DNA of 64,000 nt from Thecamonas trahens ATCC 50062 (taxonomy: Eukaryota; Apusozoa; Apusomonadida; Apusomonadidae): NCBI RefSeq assembly GCF_000142905.1, contig NW_013657651.1, forward strand, positions 1 through 64,000, in the 5' to 3' direction. A program made the position numbers and the translations under genes. This document shows, in pieces, positions 29,758 through 40,931 of the stretch. The notes below the pieces were generated by a model. That model worked only from the letters and a program-made list of their open reading frames with translations, did no database searches and had not been told where the DNA came from. Each line of letters begins with the position of its first letter. Within the stretch, counting starts at the first letter, position 1.

Positions 29758-31486
29758 ACGATGCGCCGTGCGCCGCCACCTTGCGCTGCAGCTGCTCAAT
29801 CCGTGCCCGCAGCTCGTGAGGCGCGACAAAGAACTCGGCGTACAGCGTCCGTGCCTCAGGGGCCGCCCCAAAGCTCTGCGCGTGGTCATGCGCAGCCTTT
29901 TCGCTCAGCACACGGGCCAGCGCATCGGAGAGCACGTCGATCTCTTCCTCGAGCTCGACTAGCGCAGCACGTGCCTCTCGTGCCACAGCTGCGTCCGCAA
30001 CCGCATCGGCCTCGCGCCCGACAGACTCGAGCGAGCTCCGCAGCGAGTCCAAAATCTGCCACTGACCCGCGGCGCTTGCTGCGCCCGCGGCGACGGTCTC
30101 CCGCAGCGTCCGTGCCCCCGCAACGACTGCGTCGTGCGAGTGCGGGTGGCCGGGTGCCACCACCTCGGCTACAGTCGCATACAGCGCTGACCGCGGCACC
30201 GGCACCGTGCGGAGGGTGGAGACTAGCTCGTCCTGCGCCCGCAAGTGCGCCGAGTCAAGCAGCGCCTCATGGCTCGCAAGAGCCTCGAGAAGCTCGCGGA
30301 TCTGAAGCTCCTCGGCAAGAAGTGCGGCGCGGACAACCTCGAGCCGGGAACTTTGATCAGCGACCCTGGCGGCGAGCTTGTCTTGCTCTTCGGCCATCAC
30401 CCGCAGCCGTGCAATCTTGGCGTCGTAGTTGCCATGGAGGACGGCGGCCTGTTCGCGCGCCAGCCGCCGAAAAAGCTGTGGGAGGACTGTGCCCTCGAGA
30501 TGCAGGATCCGCGCTTGAAGCTCGCGTTCCTCAACCCCACTCTTCGCCGCCGGCGCCGCAGCGTCTTCGCCCTCGAGCCCTGCAGAGAGGCACGCCAGCC
30601 GCGCTGCCTCGGTCGCCCGGTCAGCCGCCGCTGCCGCCCATCGACTCAGCGAGACCGGCAGCGCCTCGCGGATCCGCGCCAGCTCGGCCTGATCGTCCTC
30701 GTACCGCGCTGCCGCCACCGCTGCAGCCTCGACCTCGGCAGCCGTCGGCTCAGGCTGCGGCGGAGCATGTCGAGCTGCCACCTTGTCTGCTGTATGTGCC
30801 AGCGCAGCCGTAAACCCATCCTCGGCCGCCAGCACCCGTGCCAGGGACAGCTGTGGCAGCAATGGACCGCCACTTCGACTCGCCTCGGCACCTGTCCCCA
30901 GCAGCGCCGCTGCATCGTCTGCCAGCTGCTGGCCAGGCGGCGCGTACATGTCGACCACACCCGCCGCAGCGGCGACAGCGGCGTCTGACGCCACGTCCAG
31001 CCGAGCAATCCGCGACCTGGTCGCATCCAACTGGCCATCATTGGCCCCTGCCCGGGCCTCGGCCATCTCTGCCAGCGCGAGTGCTCTTCTCTCTGTCCTT
31101 GCCAGCATGGAGAACATCGCATGGCGCAGACCACCCGCCGACGATGCCACATCGACCGAGCCGCCCGAGGAGTTGAGCCCGTGTCCGACATCCTCGTCAT
31201 CGCCATCATCATCATCACCAGCATCGCCATGTCGACCATCCTTGCTGCGTCGAACCTGACTGACACTTCCGTCATGACCTTTGTCTCGGTCTCCGTCGTC
31301 GTTCTCTCCACCACTGGCAGCAATCGGTCTCAGCACAGCAGACGTGGCCCAGGCGAGGAGTGGGCCGAGTCGCGGGTCGGCACAGAGCGGAGCCAACTCG
31401 GCAGGACTGGCAGCTGGGCGCATGCCCGACCTGACCAGAGCAGCAGACAGCCGCTGGGCGTCGACAACTGTATTGGATTGGGGCAT
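29741..31486 (-). CDS. Coiled-coil protein, HAUS3/augmin-like
   Basis: From ATG 31486 (MPQSNTVV) the product is about 581 residues. It is rich in Ala, Glu, Arg and Leu and predicted to be largely coiled coil (for example LEGTVLPQLFRRLAREQAAV and ARALVELEEEIDVLSDALARV). The N-terminus (RLSAALVRSGMRP, then ADPRLGPLLAWATSAVL) resembles the start of HAUS3/AUG3, where a short 'L-x-x-L-G-Y/P ... F/L-x-W-L' domain precedes coiled coils. HAUS3 is a subunit of augmin, which nucleates microtubule branches in the spindle. The assignment rests on layout and a weak N-terminal match. A different microtubule or Golgi coiled-coil protein is possible. Its stop (TGA, 29741-29743) lies inside the last codons of the ZRANB3-like gene. 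Confidence 0.6.
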   Translation of the reverse strand: MPQSNTVVDAQRLSAALVRSGMRPAASPAELAPLCADPRLGPLLAWATSAVLRPIAASGGENDDGDRDKGHDGSVSQVRRSKDGRHGDAGDDDDGDDEDVGHGLNSSGGSVDVASSAGGLRHAMFSMLARTERRALALAEMAEARAGANDGQLDATRSRIARLDVASDAAVAAAAGVVDMYAPPGQQLADDAAALLGTGAEASRSGGPLLPQLSLARVLAAEDGFTAALAHTADKVAARHAPPQPEPTAAEVEAAAVAAARYEDDQAELARIREALPVSLSRWAAAAADRATEAARLACLSAGLEGEDAAAPAAKSGVEERELQARILHLEGTVLPQLFRRLAREQAAVLHGNYDAKIARLRVMAEEQDKLAARVADQSSRLEVVRAALLAEELQIRELLEALASHEALLDSAHLRAQDELVSTLRTVPVPRSALYATVAEVVAPGHPHSHDAVVAGARTLRETVAAGAASAAGQWQILDSLRSSLESVGREADAVADAAVAREARAALVELEEEIDVLSDALARVLSEKAAHDHAQSFGAAPEARTLYAEFFVAPHELRARIEQLQRKVAAHGASFSRGR

Positions 31487-31635
31487 GGTGAAGGGTGGGG
31501 TGGGGTGGGGGGAGTGGTGTGTGGTGGCAGGCAGCGGCATTGGTGGGCTGACAGTGGGCGGCGGGCGGCGGGCGGCGGGCGGAAGGGGACGGGGAGGGCT
31601 GCCTGCAGTGCATTTTGGCGAAGGAGACGTTTAGA

Positions 31636-32982
31636 TCAGGCGAACTCGCGGGTGGGGAAGAGAACAGGGGCCATGAGTGACCAGGCGTAGAGGGCGTGGG
31701 TGACCCACGAGGTGACAACCTTGACCCAGACGGCGGCGGAACCCGAGTTGACCCGGAGGCCCGACGAGGCGTTGTCAGCGTGCGAGAGCACCATCCAGTT
31801 GCTCAGCAGCATGCACATGTAAAAGGCGGCAAGCGCAAAGGTGAGGTGGAAGAACGAATAGTTGTAGGCGCAGGCGGCATCGACATCGTCGGCGCTGCCA
31901 GCCTCTTCATCCTTGGCCTTGGACTTGGCGGTAGCGTCAGTATTAGCGTCAGCGTCAGCGTCAGCGTCAGCGTCAGCGTTAGCGTCAGCATCGGCGTCCG
32001 AGGCCGCACCATCATAATCGTCAAGCAGAAGAACAGTGGTGTCGTCGTCGTTGTCGCCATCGCGGATAAAGAGGCCCTCGATGTCCGAGTCCGAGACCGA
32101 GAGGCGGATGGCCGAGTAGCAGACGGCAGCGATGGAGAAGAGGACGCCAAAATGAGCGACGACATCTGCGAGGCCGACGCGCCGGCGGGCTGCGGCGGCG
32201 CGTCCGACTTGAAGGTGCAGGCCGCGGCGTTCTCGGACATGATGGCCGAAAAGACGAGGTACGTCGAGTAACCGGCAATAACGCCGGCCTGCAGCAGACC
32301 CGAGTTGGGCGTCTTCTCGCGGACGGCGGGGAGGAGCGAGATAAAGGCGTTGGCGAGCGAGGCCAGGATGTTGACGGTGATGAAGAGCGAGTTGAGCGGG
32401 CACTGCGAGACGTAGAGCACGTACATGGCGATCGAGACGGCAAAGGTAAAGACAAAGAGCCCAAGCGTCGACGAGAGGTGGGCGCAGTACCAGCCGTTCG
32501 GGTCGTCGGCCTCCCACTTGTCGGCCCACGACTCGTTCCAAGAAGCAGCAAAGGTGATGAGCAGGAGAATCTGCAGGAGGAGGAAGAGCGTCGCCCCGGT
32601 AAAGGCGATCCACCCCAGGGCGGCAAGGCCATCATTAGGGATGGAGAAAAAGGCAAAGATGAGAAGGGCGACAAGAGCAAACTTGACGATCCAGAACGAG
32701 TTCTGCACCGAGGCCCTCGCCGAGTTCTTCTCCTTGACGCCGATAAGAATGCCAGCCATACCGAGATGGAAAGCCGCCAGCGCGGCCATGACCCGAGTCA
32801 CAGCTGACGCACCTCCCAGATGCCAAGGGAGGTTCTTGAGAACAGGAACAAAGGGCAGTACCACGGCTGCCCAGTTGGAGAGTACCCATGACACAAACGA
32901 GAGCACAAGGAAGAGTCCGAGGTATGTCACCCGTGACCGTGTCGACTTGGAGAGTGTGGCGCAGCAGCTGTGTGTTTTGGGC

Positions 32983-33060
<78 letters not shown>

Positions 33061-33309
33061 TACGTACGTANNNNNNNNNNNNNNNNNNNNNNNNNNNNNN
33101 NNNNNNNNNNNNNNNNNNNNNNNNNNNNNNNNNNNNNNNNNNNNNNNNNNNNNNNNNNNNNNNNNNNNNNCCCCCCCCCCCCCCCCTAAAAAAAAACCCC
33201 CAAAGCCTCCCCCGACCAAGGGGGCGTACCAGCGGGTGCCGAGGCCAAGGGCGCATGTGGAGGCTTCACACACGCCCTGAGCAGCACAGGTCGAGAGGAG
33301 GATTCCCAT
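31636..33309 (-). CDS. SERINC: Serine incorporator (SERINC/TDE1) family protein, one frame break
   Basis: Two exons are proposed. Exon 1 (33309-33230) encodes MGILLSTCAAQGVCEASTCA and six more residues, ending at GTACGC. Exon 2 starts at 32967 after CACACAG and restores the Cys cluster (CCC) before STRSRVTYLGLF. The intron contains the GA repeat, the N gap and a C-run. Eleven or so membrane helices follow. SERINC hallmarks are SVQNSFWIVKF, FAASWNESW, FISLLPAV, YNYSFFHLTFALAAFY and a C-terminal VWVKVVTSWVTHALYAWSLM...FPTREF. It is nearest to plant/protist members. At about 32170-32225 the conserved reading jumps one frame (CTFKSDAPPQP to VVAHFGVLFSIAAV); adding one base gives 471 codons. A six-base repeat encodes an Asp/Ala loop at 31931-31990. 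SERINCs are lipid scramblases of the secretory and plasma membranes. Confidence 0.88.
32985..33057. repeat. (GA)n microsatellite flanking the gap
   Basis: About 36 GA units lie inside the SERINC intron and end just before the run of N. Confidence 0.95.
33071..33170. other. Assembly gap of 100 N
   Basis: Exactly 100 N, the conventional placeholder for a gap of unknown size. It is bounded on the left by the GA repeat and on the right by a run of 16 C, both classic assembly breakers. It lies inside a SERINC intron, so no coding sequence need be missing. Confidence 0.97.
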
Positions 33310-33518
33310 GGTGGTCAAGTGTGTGGTGGTGGTGGCGAGGAAGGGGACCGGCACGTGACGGCCAATGTTGGCCAACGAGAGAGGGCAACGATTAACGCCA
33401 ACAACAACGCCAACAACAACGCCAACAACAACAACAACAATGATTATGGTTATGGTTATGACGATAAACGTCAACAAACAACAACAACGATTATCGTCAG
33501 TACCGCTCTCCTCCAACC

Positions 33519-34346
33519 ATGGGGCAGGACACGTCCAAGGAGAGGCCACCCGGTCCACATACAGCAGACAAGGCCGCACCAGAGGTGGTGTACAAGCCAC
33601 GGAAGATTGTTACGGTCCACGCAGCTGCCGTCGACGGACCGCGGGAGGGCACGCTCGAGAGCAGACGGGCAAAACGGGCTCAGGCAAGCAAGGCCATCCG
33701 GACTATGCTAGAGACTACGCCCATCCCGCCTGCCCTGCTCAAGTCTGCGATGAAGTCGCTCCTCCAGGACGTCTTTGTCTCACCCAACAAGGCTGCCGGT
33801 GAGACGCCGACCATCGATCCGCAAGCCATCATCCGCGCAGGCGCCTTTCTGCAGGACTACCAGCGCCGCATGTTCCACTCGGTCGTCCTGGAGCAGTCCA
33901 AGGTCTGCACCGCTATGCGCGGCCTCGAGCAGCTGTTTGCTCAGCGGACCGCTGCAGTCATTGCCGCTCAGGAGGCCGTCGCCTCTGCCGCCGTCTCGCT
34001 CAACTCACTCAACTCGCTCGCTACGTCGCTCGCAGACTTGCGAACCCGCCTCGGCGATGCCCTGCTCCAGACTCACGCCATGACTGCTGCCCTCTATGAT
34101 CTAGAAGCCCTCGAGCCATCAGGCGTCATCGATGACTCGGATTCTGCTCTCCATCCCTTTGTGTGGCCCACCTACGATGGCCTGCCCCAGGCCGCCCTGC
34201 CGCGAGTCGAGGCCCAGCCCGCGGCTCCACCGCGCCTGCAGCTCCTCTCCGGCAGCAGCGACTCGTCCGACGGTGCCGATCCTAGCGTGCCGATTCTGAT
34301 GCCGCCGCCTATCTTTACTCCGCCTAGCGGTACAAGCTCCACCTGA
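33519..34346 (+). CDS. BORCS5 (myrlysin)-like BORC subunit, N-myristoylation motif
   Basis: The protein has 275 residues. The N-terminus MGQDTS fits the N-myristoylation consensus, as in animal BORCS5. Residues ~60-130 (TPIPPALLKSAMKSLLQDV, then a proline-rich turn and PQAIIRAGAFLQDYQRRM) match the BORCS5 layout of 'PxxxPLLKGLL ... QxLxLxxRYQDH', followed by long helices (SKVCTAMRGLEQLFAQRTAA; LADLRTRLGDALLQTHAM). A proline-rich tail ends the protein. BORC is a lysosomal complex that recruits Arl8 and controls lysosome movement; the myristoyl group anchors subunit 5 to the membrane. The match is one of order and spacing, so I hold it moderately. The leader contains (AAC)n repeats at about 33393-33440. 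The gene is convergent with PDAT, only 5 bp apart. Confidence 0.6.
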   Translation: MGQDTSKERPPGPHTADKAAPEVVYKPRKIVTVHAAAVDGPREGTLESRRAKRAQASKAIRTMLETTPIPPALLKSAMKSLLQDVFVSPNKAAGETPTIDPQAIIRAGAFLQDYQRRMFHSVVLEQSKVCTAMRGLEQLFAQRTAAVIAAQEAVASAAVSLNSLNSLATSLADLRTRLGDALLQTHAMTAALYDLEALEPSGVIDDSDSALHPFVWPTYDGLPQAALPRVEAQPAAPPRLQLLSGSSDSSDGADPSVPILMPPPIFTPPSGTSST

Positions 34347-34351
34347 GCACC

Positions 34352-36612
34352 TCACCACTCGATGGCACTCGCCATCTCGCGAATTGGTGAGACAATCCGC
34401 TCGTCGAGCAACGGATGCGCGCCGGTCTCGGTATGCGCCGCAATCCGCAAAATGTCCTCGATGAGGCCCGAGTTGCCGAGCAGGTCAACGTGGTCGGCAG
34501 TGCCTGGCCCTCCGCGCGGGTCAAACGGCGCGTTGACGTGCTCGTACTCGCGCGTCACCACAGGCATCTTGCCGGGGTTGTACTCGTCGCGCCGCCACAG
34601 GTCCGCGCACATCAGCCCGAGCGAGATGAGCGGGACCGTGCCGTCGCCGAGCGAGTCCTGCACCCCATGAAGCAGGCCGCGCTCGCGCTCGGTCGCCTCG
34701 ATGTCGATCTCCCGCCGCAGCACGTTTTCTCCCGATCCGCGCACCGCTGTCGCGTTGCTCCCACCCACTGCGTCGTCGTCGACCGGCTCGCCGCCCGCCT
34801 CGTGGTCGCGGTAGTGAAACGTCCGCTCCGCCGGCAGCCCCGTCCCGTACAAGCAGTAGATCTTGGTTGTCGGCGCGACCGGAAGCGGCGTCTCCAACAC
34901 GTTGCTCCACACTCCGGGCTCCTCCGCCACCCGTGCCGCGTGCTCCTCCGGGCTCTCACCGGGCACCGGCCGGTGTTTGTCCCCCAGTGAAAACTGCGCC
35001 GTCACTCGCTCCCACCAGCCCGGCGCAAGCTCGCTGAACCAGCTCCCGAGGTCGTCGGCGTAGTACACTCGCTCCTCACCGCTCGATTGCTTGTACCGCA
35101 GCATCGGTGCGAGACTAAACGACGCCGGCGCCGTCACGTTGAACGCCGGGAATGTCGCGTTTGCTGCGAGATCGTCCGGTGCCCCAGCCTCGGCCGAGCC
35201 CCACACCCGCGACCCGCCCTTGGGCAGCATCACCGCCACCGAGAACCACGACCGGAACATCCGCATCCGTGCTGTCCGCGCAAACACCTTGTCTAGTAGC
35301 AATCCCTCGAACATGCCCATGTGGGCCGAGTTGCGCATCTCGCCCGACGCAAGCGATGCCACAGCCTTGGGCACGCCCAGCAGCGGCGCTGCAATCGGCA
35401 CTACAGCCTCGATGTACGTGTCCACCCACTGCGGCCCGCGTTGCCGCCCCACGGCGCCTCCACCCACTTGAGAAAGTAGAACATGACGTTGCCGCCCAGC
35501 GAGTGGCCCATCACCACCGGCGCCACCCCGTCATTGAGCTCGTACGCCAGCTCGATTGTCGACTTGAGCTTGGAAAAGTACCCGTCGCGAGCCTGCATCT
35601 CGCTCAGCGACAATCGCCAGTCGTACGACGCCATGAACATCGAGTTCGAGTCGTAGCCCACCCGCGCGAGATTGGCAATGAGCTTGCCCCACACCCAAAA
35701 GCCTGGAAAGAGATAGTCGGCAGCCTCGAGCGACTCGGCCGCGCGGACTCGGACGCCTGACGGATCCTTGCCCTCGGCTGTGAGGCAGATATGGTCAAGC
35801 CAGCAGTGCTTGTCCGTCATAAACGACGCAAACATTGTCGTCGTTCCCCAGATTCGCGACCGGAAGTAAGACGCCGCGCACGGCCGGCCCTCCCACAGGT
35901 GCAGGCCGGTCGAGACAATGCCGGGGATGAAGATCAGCGGGTGGTGTGCCCGCACGCCCTCGGTCGCCAGACGCTGGCCCACTCCGTCAAAGTTGGTCGA
36001 GTTGACCACAGAGAGCGTGTTGCCCAGCGCGTCAAGAGCCTCCCGCAGTGGCCCGGCCACAGTCTCGGGCAAGTTGGCCAGCACCGCCGTCGAAGCCACC
36101 TGCGCCGTGCTCTGCTGCGACATCGAGCCCACAATCATCGCCAGCATCGCCACCGCCACTGCCACCACCGTCCACGACACACACCTAGTGAGGAAGCAAA
36201 ACACCTGCGTACTTCGCCGCCGGCCGTGCTTTGTGCCTCGTCCACCATCGCCCTTCCTGCCAGCACCCTCAGGCGTGCTCGGCCCCGGTGCCGCCTCCAG
36301 CTCATCGCAGTTGGCTAGCCCGCTGTTGCCAAACTCTGCTTCCGTCTCGTCATCCACCACCAGCGCTGTCTCAGTCGCCACCGCGTGTCTGCCCTCGCCC
36401 GTCCTAGCCGCCCGGCGTGATGTCCGCCGCCCTCGCGCCCGGCTCGCGTCACTCGGTCGCCCCATTCTCATCCGTGCACGCTCTTCCTCGGTGTAGACGG
36501 CGAGAATGACCGCACGACCACCACGCCCATCACCGCCGCCGCCGCCGCCTTTGTCACTACCCCCATTGCCGTCTCCTCTTGTGCGCTCTCGTCGACGTTG
36601 GGACTGCGTCAT
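34352..36612 (-). CDS. PDAT: Phospholipid:diacylglycerol acyltransferase (PDAT, LCAT family), one frame break
   Basis: The enzyme transfers an acyl chain from phospholipid to diacylglycerol to make triacylglycerol. The N-terminus is basic, then one membrane anchor (FLTRCVSWTVVAVAVAMLAM) puts the catalytic domain in the ER lumen. Conserved blocks are HPLIFIPGIVSTGLHLWEG, FRSRIWGTTTMFASFM, YDWRLSLSEMQARDGYF, and the nucleophile elbow GHSLGGN. After the break come LLGVPKAVASLASGEMR, MLPKGG, the catalytic Asp in LGDGTVPLIS and the catalytic His in EHVDLLGNSG. These are as in yeast Lro1. The frame shifts at about 35440-35455 (between KWVEAPWGG and GPQWVDTYIEA). One added base makes the span 754 codons. 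ATG 36612 (MTQSQRRR) is preferred; the frame remains open to 36786. All catalytic residues are present, so the break is probably a sequence error. Confidence 0.9.
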
Positions 36613-36835
36613 GCGAGCCACACCAGCTGTGGTCCGAGTGTGGTGTGTGACACGGCGGCCGACCGACGACGACCTGTCACCTCCGCATCGCCACGTGGCT
36701 GGTCCTGCCGCATCCGATCGTTTCCAGCATCCAAGACCAAGCTCAGCCAATCCGACAGCTCCTTCATCAAGCTCAAGGGAGTCCAAACATCAGCGTCATG
36801 GCTGGCTGTGGTGTAATGGCTGCGTTTTGCTTTGT

Positions 36836-39248
36836 TTATTCGCTGCCCACAGTCGGTGGCGCAAGGTCGGCTCGGCTGGCTGACGGACTCGGCGTGCCTG
36901 CAGTGGGATCGGCCGACGCGGCGGCGTCCGCCACAGGATCGGAGACCGGCTCTACACCCGGGTCAGTCGATGGTGCACCGTGGGCGAGCGCCGCAGACGC
37001 GGTGACCGCGTTGAACGACCGCCGAAGCTTGCGGCGGCTAGAGCGGGAGAGACGGGTGCGGAGGCCGACGACCTCATCCTCGAGGGCGGCGACCCGGGAT
37101 TGCGCGCTCGCTGCCTCCTCGGACCGCTCCGCGAGCTCCTGCCGAAGGACCTTGGTGTGCTTCTCGGCGTCCTTGAGCTCGGCCTCGAGATGGAACAAGA
37201 TCTCGAGTTGGCGAGCTTGGCGAGTTTGGCGGTCTTGGCCTTCTCGGTCTCGAGCGCAGCCTTGAGCACGCTAATCTCGGCCAGCTGCTGGGTCACCATC
37301 ACGTTTGCCGCATTCAACTCGACCCGCAGCATCTTGAGCTGGGCATGAGGCGAGGCCGAACGATCCTTACTGCTGGCCAGCGAACCTGTCGAACCGACAA
37401 ACTCGGCGTCGTCGAGCGAGGTCGAGATCTCAAACGCGCGCACCTTTTGGCAAGCTCAGCCTCGGACTCGCGCGCCGCACGGAGCTCGGCCTCGAGCTCG
37501 ATGATCTGCTCCGGTGCAGGCCCAGTCGTGAGCGAGGTGTTGAACGAGGAGTTGAGCGCGGCACCGGCGGCGATGCCAGTCGGCATCAGCGTGGCCGACC
37601 CCGTCTCAAACGGCGTGGCGTTGATCATGTTGGCGTCGAGCATGGTCTGAAGGACGTGGACCCGATCGCGCAGCTGCTTGTTGTGCAGCCGCGCATCCTG
37701 CAGTGATTGTTCGATGTCGCGGAGGACCTTGCCGCGCGACGACGCCTCCACCTTTTTGATCTTAGCCTCGGCGTTGGCGAGCGCTGCCCGGGTGACCTTA
37801 GCCGAGTCCATGTGCCGCGCCACAAGCAGGTGCGAGGCCTCGACCTCTTCGCGGAGAGCGCCGACCTCGGCCCGCAGCTCCGCCTCGCTCATGTCTTCCA
37901 CCTTTGTCGCCTTGCGCACCCGGAGGTACGTGGCGTTGGCGTCGAGCTTGACCTTGAGCGCCTCGTTCTCGGTCTGCAGGCTGCTGATTTGCCGCTCAAG
38001 CTCGGCCATATCTGCCAGCGTGCTGACCGCCATCGAGACCGGCCGCGACGCCTTGCCCGACGCCGGCCGTCCTCCGCGCATCGGCACCGGCGAGTCCGCC
38101 GCGTCCGACCCGCTTGCCATGCTCTCAAACAACGGGTTCGACGGCATCCGTGGCACGCTGCCCGACTCGCTGGCGCCCGACGACTCGCCACCCACCCCCT
38201 CGTCGGCCAGCACCGCTGCCGCAGTCCCTCGCCGCGACTTGCGGTCCTTGCGCTTGGCCTTCATCTTGGCCACCAGCTTGGCCGAGCGCTCACGTTCGTC
38301 GTCAAGTGCAGACTCGAGGTCCTGCAGCTTGACCACCAGCCGCGACTCGGACGCCCGCAGCTCGCGGACCTCGACCTTCCGGCGCTGGAGCTTGTGCTGC
38401 AGCTTCTGGATATACACCGCATACTTGCCGATCTTACGCCGCGCTTCCTCGGGTACCCCGCCGCTTCCTGCATCGCCGTCAACACTCTCCAACAGCGAGC
38501 GGAGCATCTTGATCTCTGCTCGCAGCATCTCGTTGCGGGCCTCCATCGCACTCTCGCCGCTCCCGTCCGCGCTTCCGCAGACTCCGCTCGCCGCTCTGCT
38601 ACCGGCAGCGTTGTCGTGCAAGACGGTCCGCCGCAGCGATTCCGAGTACTGTCTGTCCGACGGCGAGACCGAGTGGGCCAGAACCGAGTGGCGGGCCTCC
38701 AGCTCTGACCGCAGGCGATCCAACCTCCGCTGCAGCTCGTCCTGCTGCAGCTTCAAGCGGTTGTCCAGCGCCCGCGCCTTCATCCTCCACGCCGAGTCAT
38801 CAAACTCAGCCTCCGAGTACAGCCCACCTGGTCCCGGCCCAGCCGCCAGCCTATCAACGTCACCGGGCCCTCCATCATCCGCCGCCCGAGTCAGCCCGCC
38901 GTTCCCGATTTTGGCCAAATCCGTTTCCACACTTTCGACTCTGTCCGAGGCAACGCCCGCCGAGCTGCCACCAGCAGTACCATGAATCCCACCATGGCTA
39001 CCATTACTGCCGTTACCATTGTTGCTGGTCTCACTACCAACGTCGTCGTCGTCGTCGTCGCTGTTGTTGTTGCTGTTCCCCTCCGCCGCATCGGCAAAGT
39101 CCTCCAGCTCTTCCAACTTCAGCCGACCAGACTCTGCCTCATACCCACCACCACCACCACCACCACCACCACCATCACCATCACCACCACCACCACCACC
39201 GCCTACATACACAACATCACCCTCTTCAAACAGTGGCACAGTAGCCAT
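36836..39248 (-). CDS. Long coiled-coil protein, two frame breaks
   Basis: ATG 39248 starts MATVPLFEEGDVVYV, followed by a poly-Gly and Asp/Asn-rich acidic region. Most of the remaining ~800 residues are heptad repeats in several blocks (for example RLKLQQDELQRRLDRLRSEL, ELERQISSLQTENEALKVKL, QQLAEISVLKAALETEKAK, LEAELKDAEKHTKVLRQEL). I do not recognise a family. It is likely a cytoskeletal, centrosomal or trafficking scaffold. The coiled coil passes through three frames: near 37440-37450 (an A-run, AAAAGG) and near 37200-37215. In each case the downstream frame is one base back, and adding two bases gives exactly 805 codons. The protein ends VGSE with TAA at 36836-36838. Confidence 0.65.
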
Positions 39249-39894
39249 GTCCTTCTCCTTGCTACTGTTACACACAGAGTGAGTGCAGTCTGTCGTCTAC
39301 GCAACTCTCTCGCAGTGGTCAAACCGCCGCATCTGCTCAGCTAGAGGCCAACCTTGGTGATGATGATGGCAAGGGGCGTCAGTCAGTACCGTTGGGCCTC
39401 TCGCCCACAGAGTCAATAAGCTCCATCGACCGACGGCAATAAGCTCCATCGGCCGACGGCCAAGTCGATCGGTACTGTTGGAGGATGGACGGCTGTTTGA
39501 CGTGGCGTGTGGGGATGGTTTTGGGTCATGGCCATCGTGGAGGGGTGGCTGCTGGCACGGACAGCACAGGCAGTTGCAGACAGCAGAAACAGCAGAAACA
39601 GCAGAAACAGCGTAAGTCAGAGGGGAACCCGATCGGCGACGTGTGCGTGATCAAAGGTGTACCGAGATCATTGGCCAGTGCAGGGGAGGGGATGTATGAC
39701 AGACGCACCATCATGGCTGGTCGTGGTCATCATGGTCATCATCACCTCCACCCTCACCATCACCATCAACCATCACCACCACCACCACCACCATCACCCC
39801 CACCATCACCATCAACCATCATCCCCACCATCACCATCAACCATCACCCCCCTCCCCTCCCGCATCCCCTACCCTCCCTCACCCGACTCCTACC
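39249..39894. promoter_or_regulatory. Divergent intergenic region
   Basis: This spacer lies between the coiled-coil gene and the CIMIP2-like gene. It contains a duplicated word, caataagctccatcg, near 39412-39460, an agaaacagc tandem near 39583-39611, and CCA/ATCACC-rich sequence from 39760 up to the start codon at 39895. Confidence 0.45.
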
Positions 39895-40931
39895 ATGCCT
39901 ACCAAGCGCGGACGCGTGTCCGGATACTCTGGGTATGTCCCTCCCTCCCCCCTCCCCCCTGCCCTCTCCAACTTTCCTCTATCCATCATGCCCATACCCG
40001 TCGTCCTCACCTCCCCTGTCAACCGTTTCTTCTGTCGTTGATTCTTCACGTCGTCCACCACCCTCTCTCCTGCCCCACCATACTCATTCCACACATCATC
40101 CGATCAACTCTCAACCACAGTCATATCCCAGGTCTTCAGGCTACTTTGGGCGTGGCTACTGGCGACTATGCATCGTGGCGGTTCACTCGTGATGTCTCGC
40201 CGAGAAAGAAGGGCATGACAACGGCTTCCACTTATGCTCGTCGTATGGCGGCTCGTGCTCATGCTCGCTTGCATGGCGTGGAGGCTCGCCAGTCTTGTAC
40301 CCGTGCCCGTACCCGTTCAGCCTCTGCTACACGCTCGGCTTCCCGATCGTCGCCCCGCTCGGCGTCACGCTCGGCGCCCCGATCAGCATCCAGATCGTCG
40401 CCGTCATCGACGCCTCCGGCAAACAACGAGCTGGCGGCTGAGCCTGCGTCCGCAAGCAACAAGCCGCCATCGGCAGCGTCGACCCTGTCCGAGCTCAACC
40501 GCCGCCGGCCGACCACCGCCGTCTCGCCGGTCCATGCCTACAAAGACGATGCAGCACAGCCGCCTCGCCCGGCGTCGGTCGCCTCGTCGCGCCCGATGTC
40601 TGGGCGCGCCCAGCGCCGCAAGGCCATGGGCACTCTCTCCAACCGCAAGCTTGTCGAACGACTCAACGGCGGCCTCGCCCGAGGCCGCATCACCGGCTAC
40701 GGCGGGCACACCATGGGCCTCATCAACGCCACAGGCGTCCAGACCGGACCGTACCTTGTCTCGCGCTTCGACACCGAGGAGGCCGAGCGCCACCAGCGTC
40801 TTCCGACACACGCCCGCCAGGACTCGCTCCTCACCGTCCCCGATGCCTTTCTCGCGGCAGTCGGCCCCGGCACCGTCTCATCGTCGTACGCCGGCCATCA
40901 GCCGGGCTTCCAGTTTGTCACCGGCCTGTAG
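39895..40931 (+). CDS. Probable ciliary microtubule inner protein (CIMIP2/DUF2475-like)
   Basis: Two exons, 39895-39932 and 40121-40931, are joined across a 188 bp GTATGT...CCACAG intron. The sum is exactly 283 codons and the product has 282 residues. The splice joins VSGYSG to HIPGLQATLGVATG, creating GYSGHIPG, the hallmark motif of the FAM166/CIMIP2 and C10orf82-type proteins that line flagellar doublet microtubules. A second variant, ITGYGGHTMGLINATG, lies in the C-terminal half, as in CIMIP2 proteins, which repeat the motif. Between them is a basic Ser/Arg repeat (SASRSSPRSASR, about 40315-40410). The product is probably a structural protein inside axonemal microtubules. The family call rests on these short motifs. 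Confidence 0.6.

Noticed and set aside
38990-39210. CCA/ACC-rich tract as a CRISPR-like or satellite array
   Set aside because: It encodes the poly-Gly and Asn/Asp run of the coiled-coil protein and has no spacer-repeat structure.
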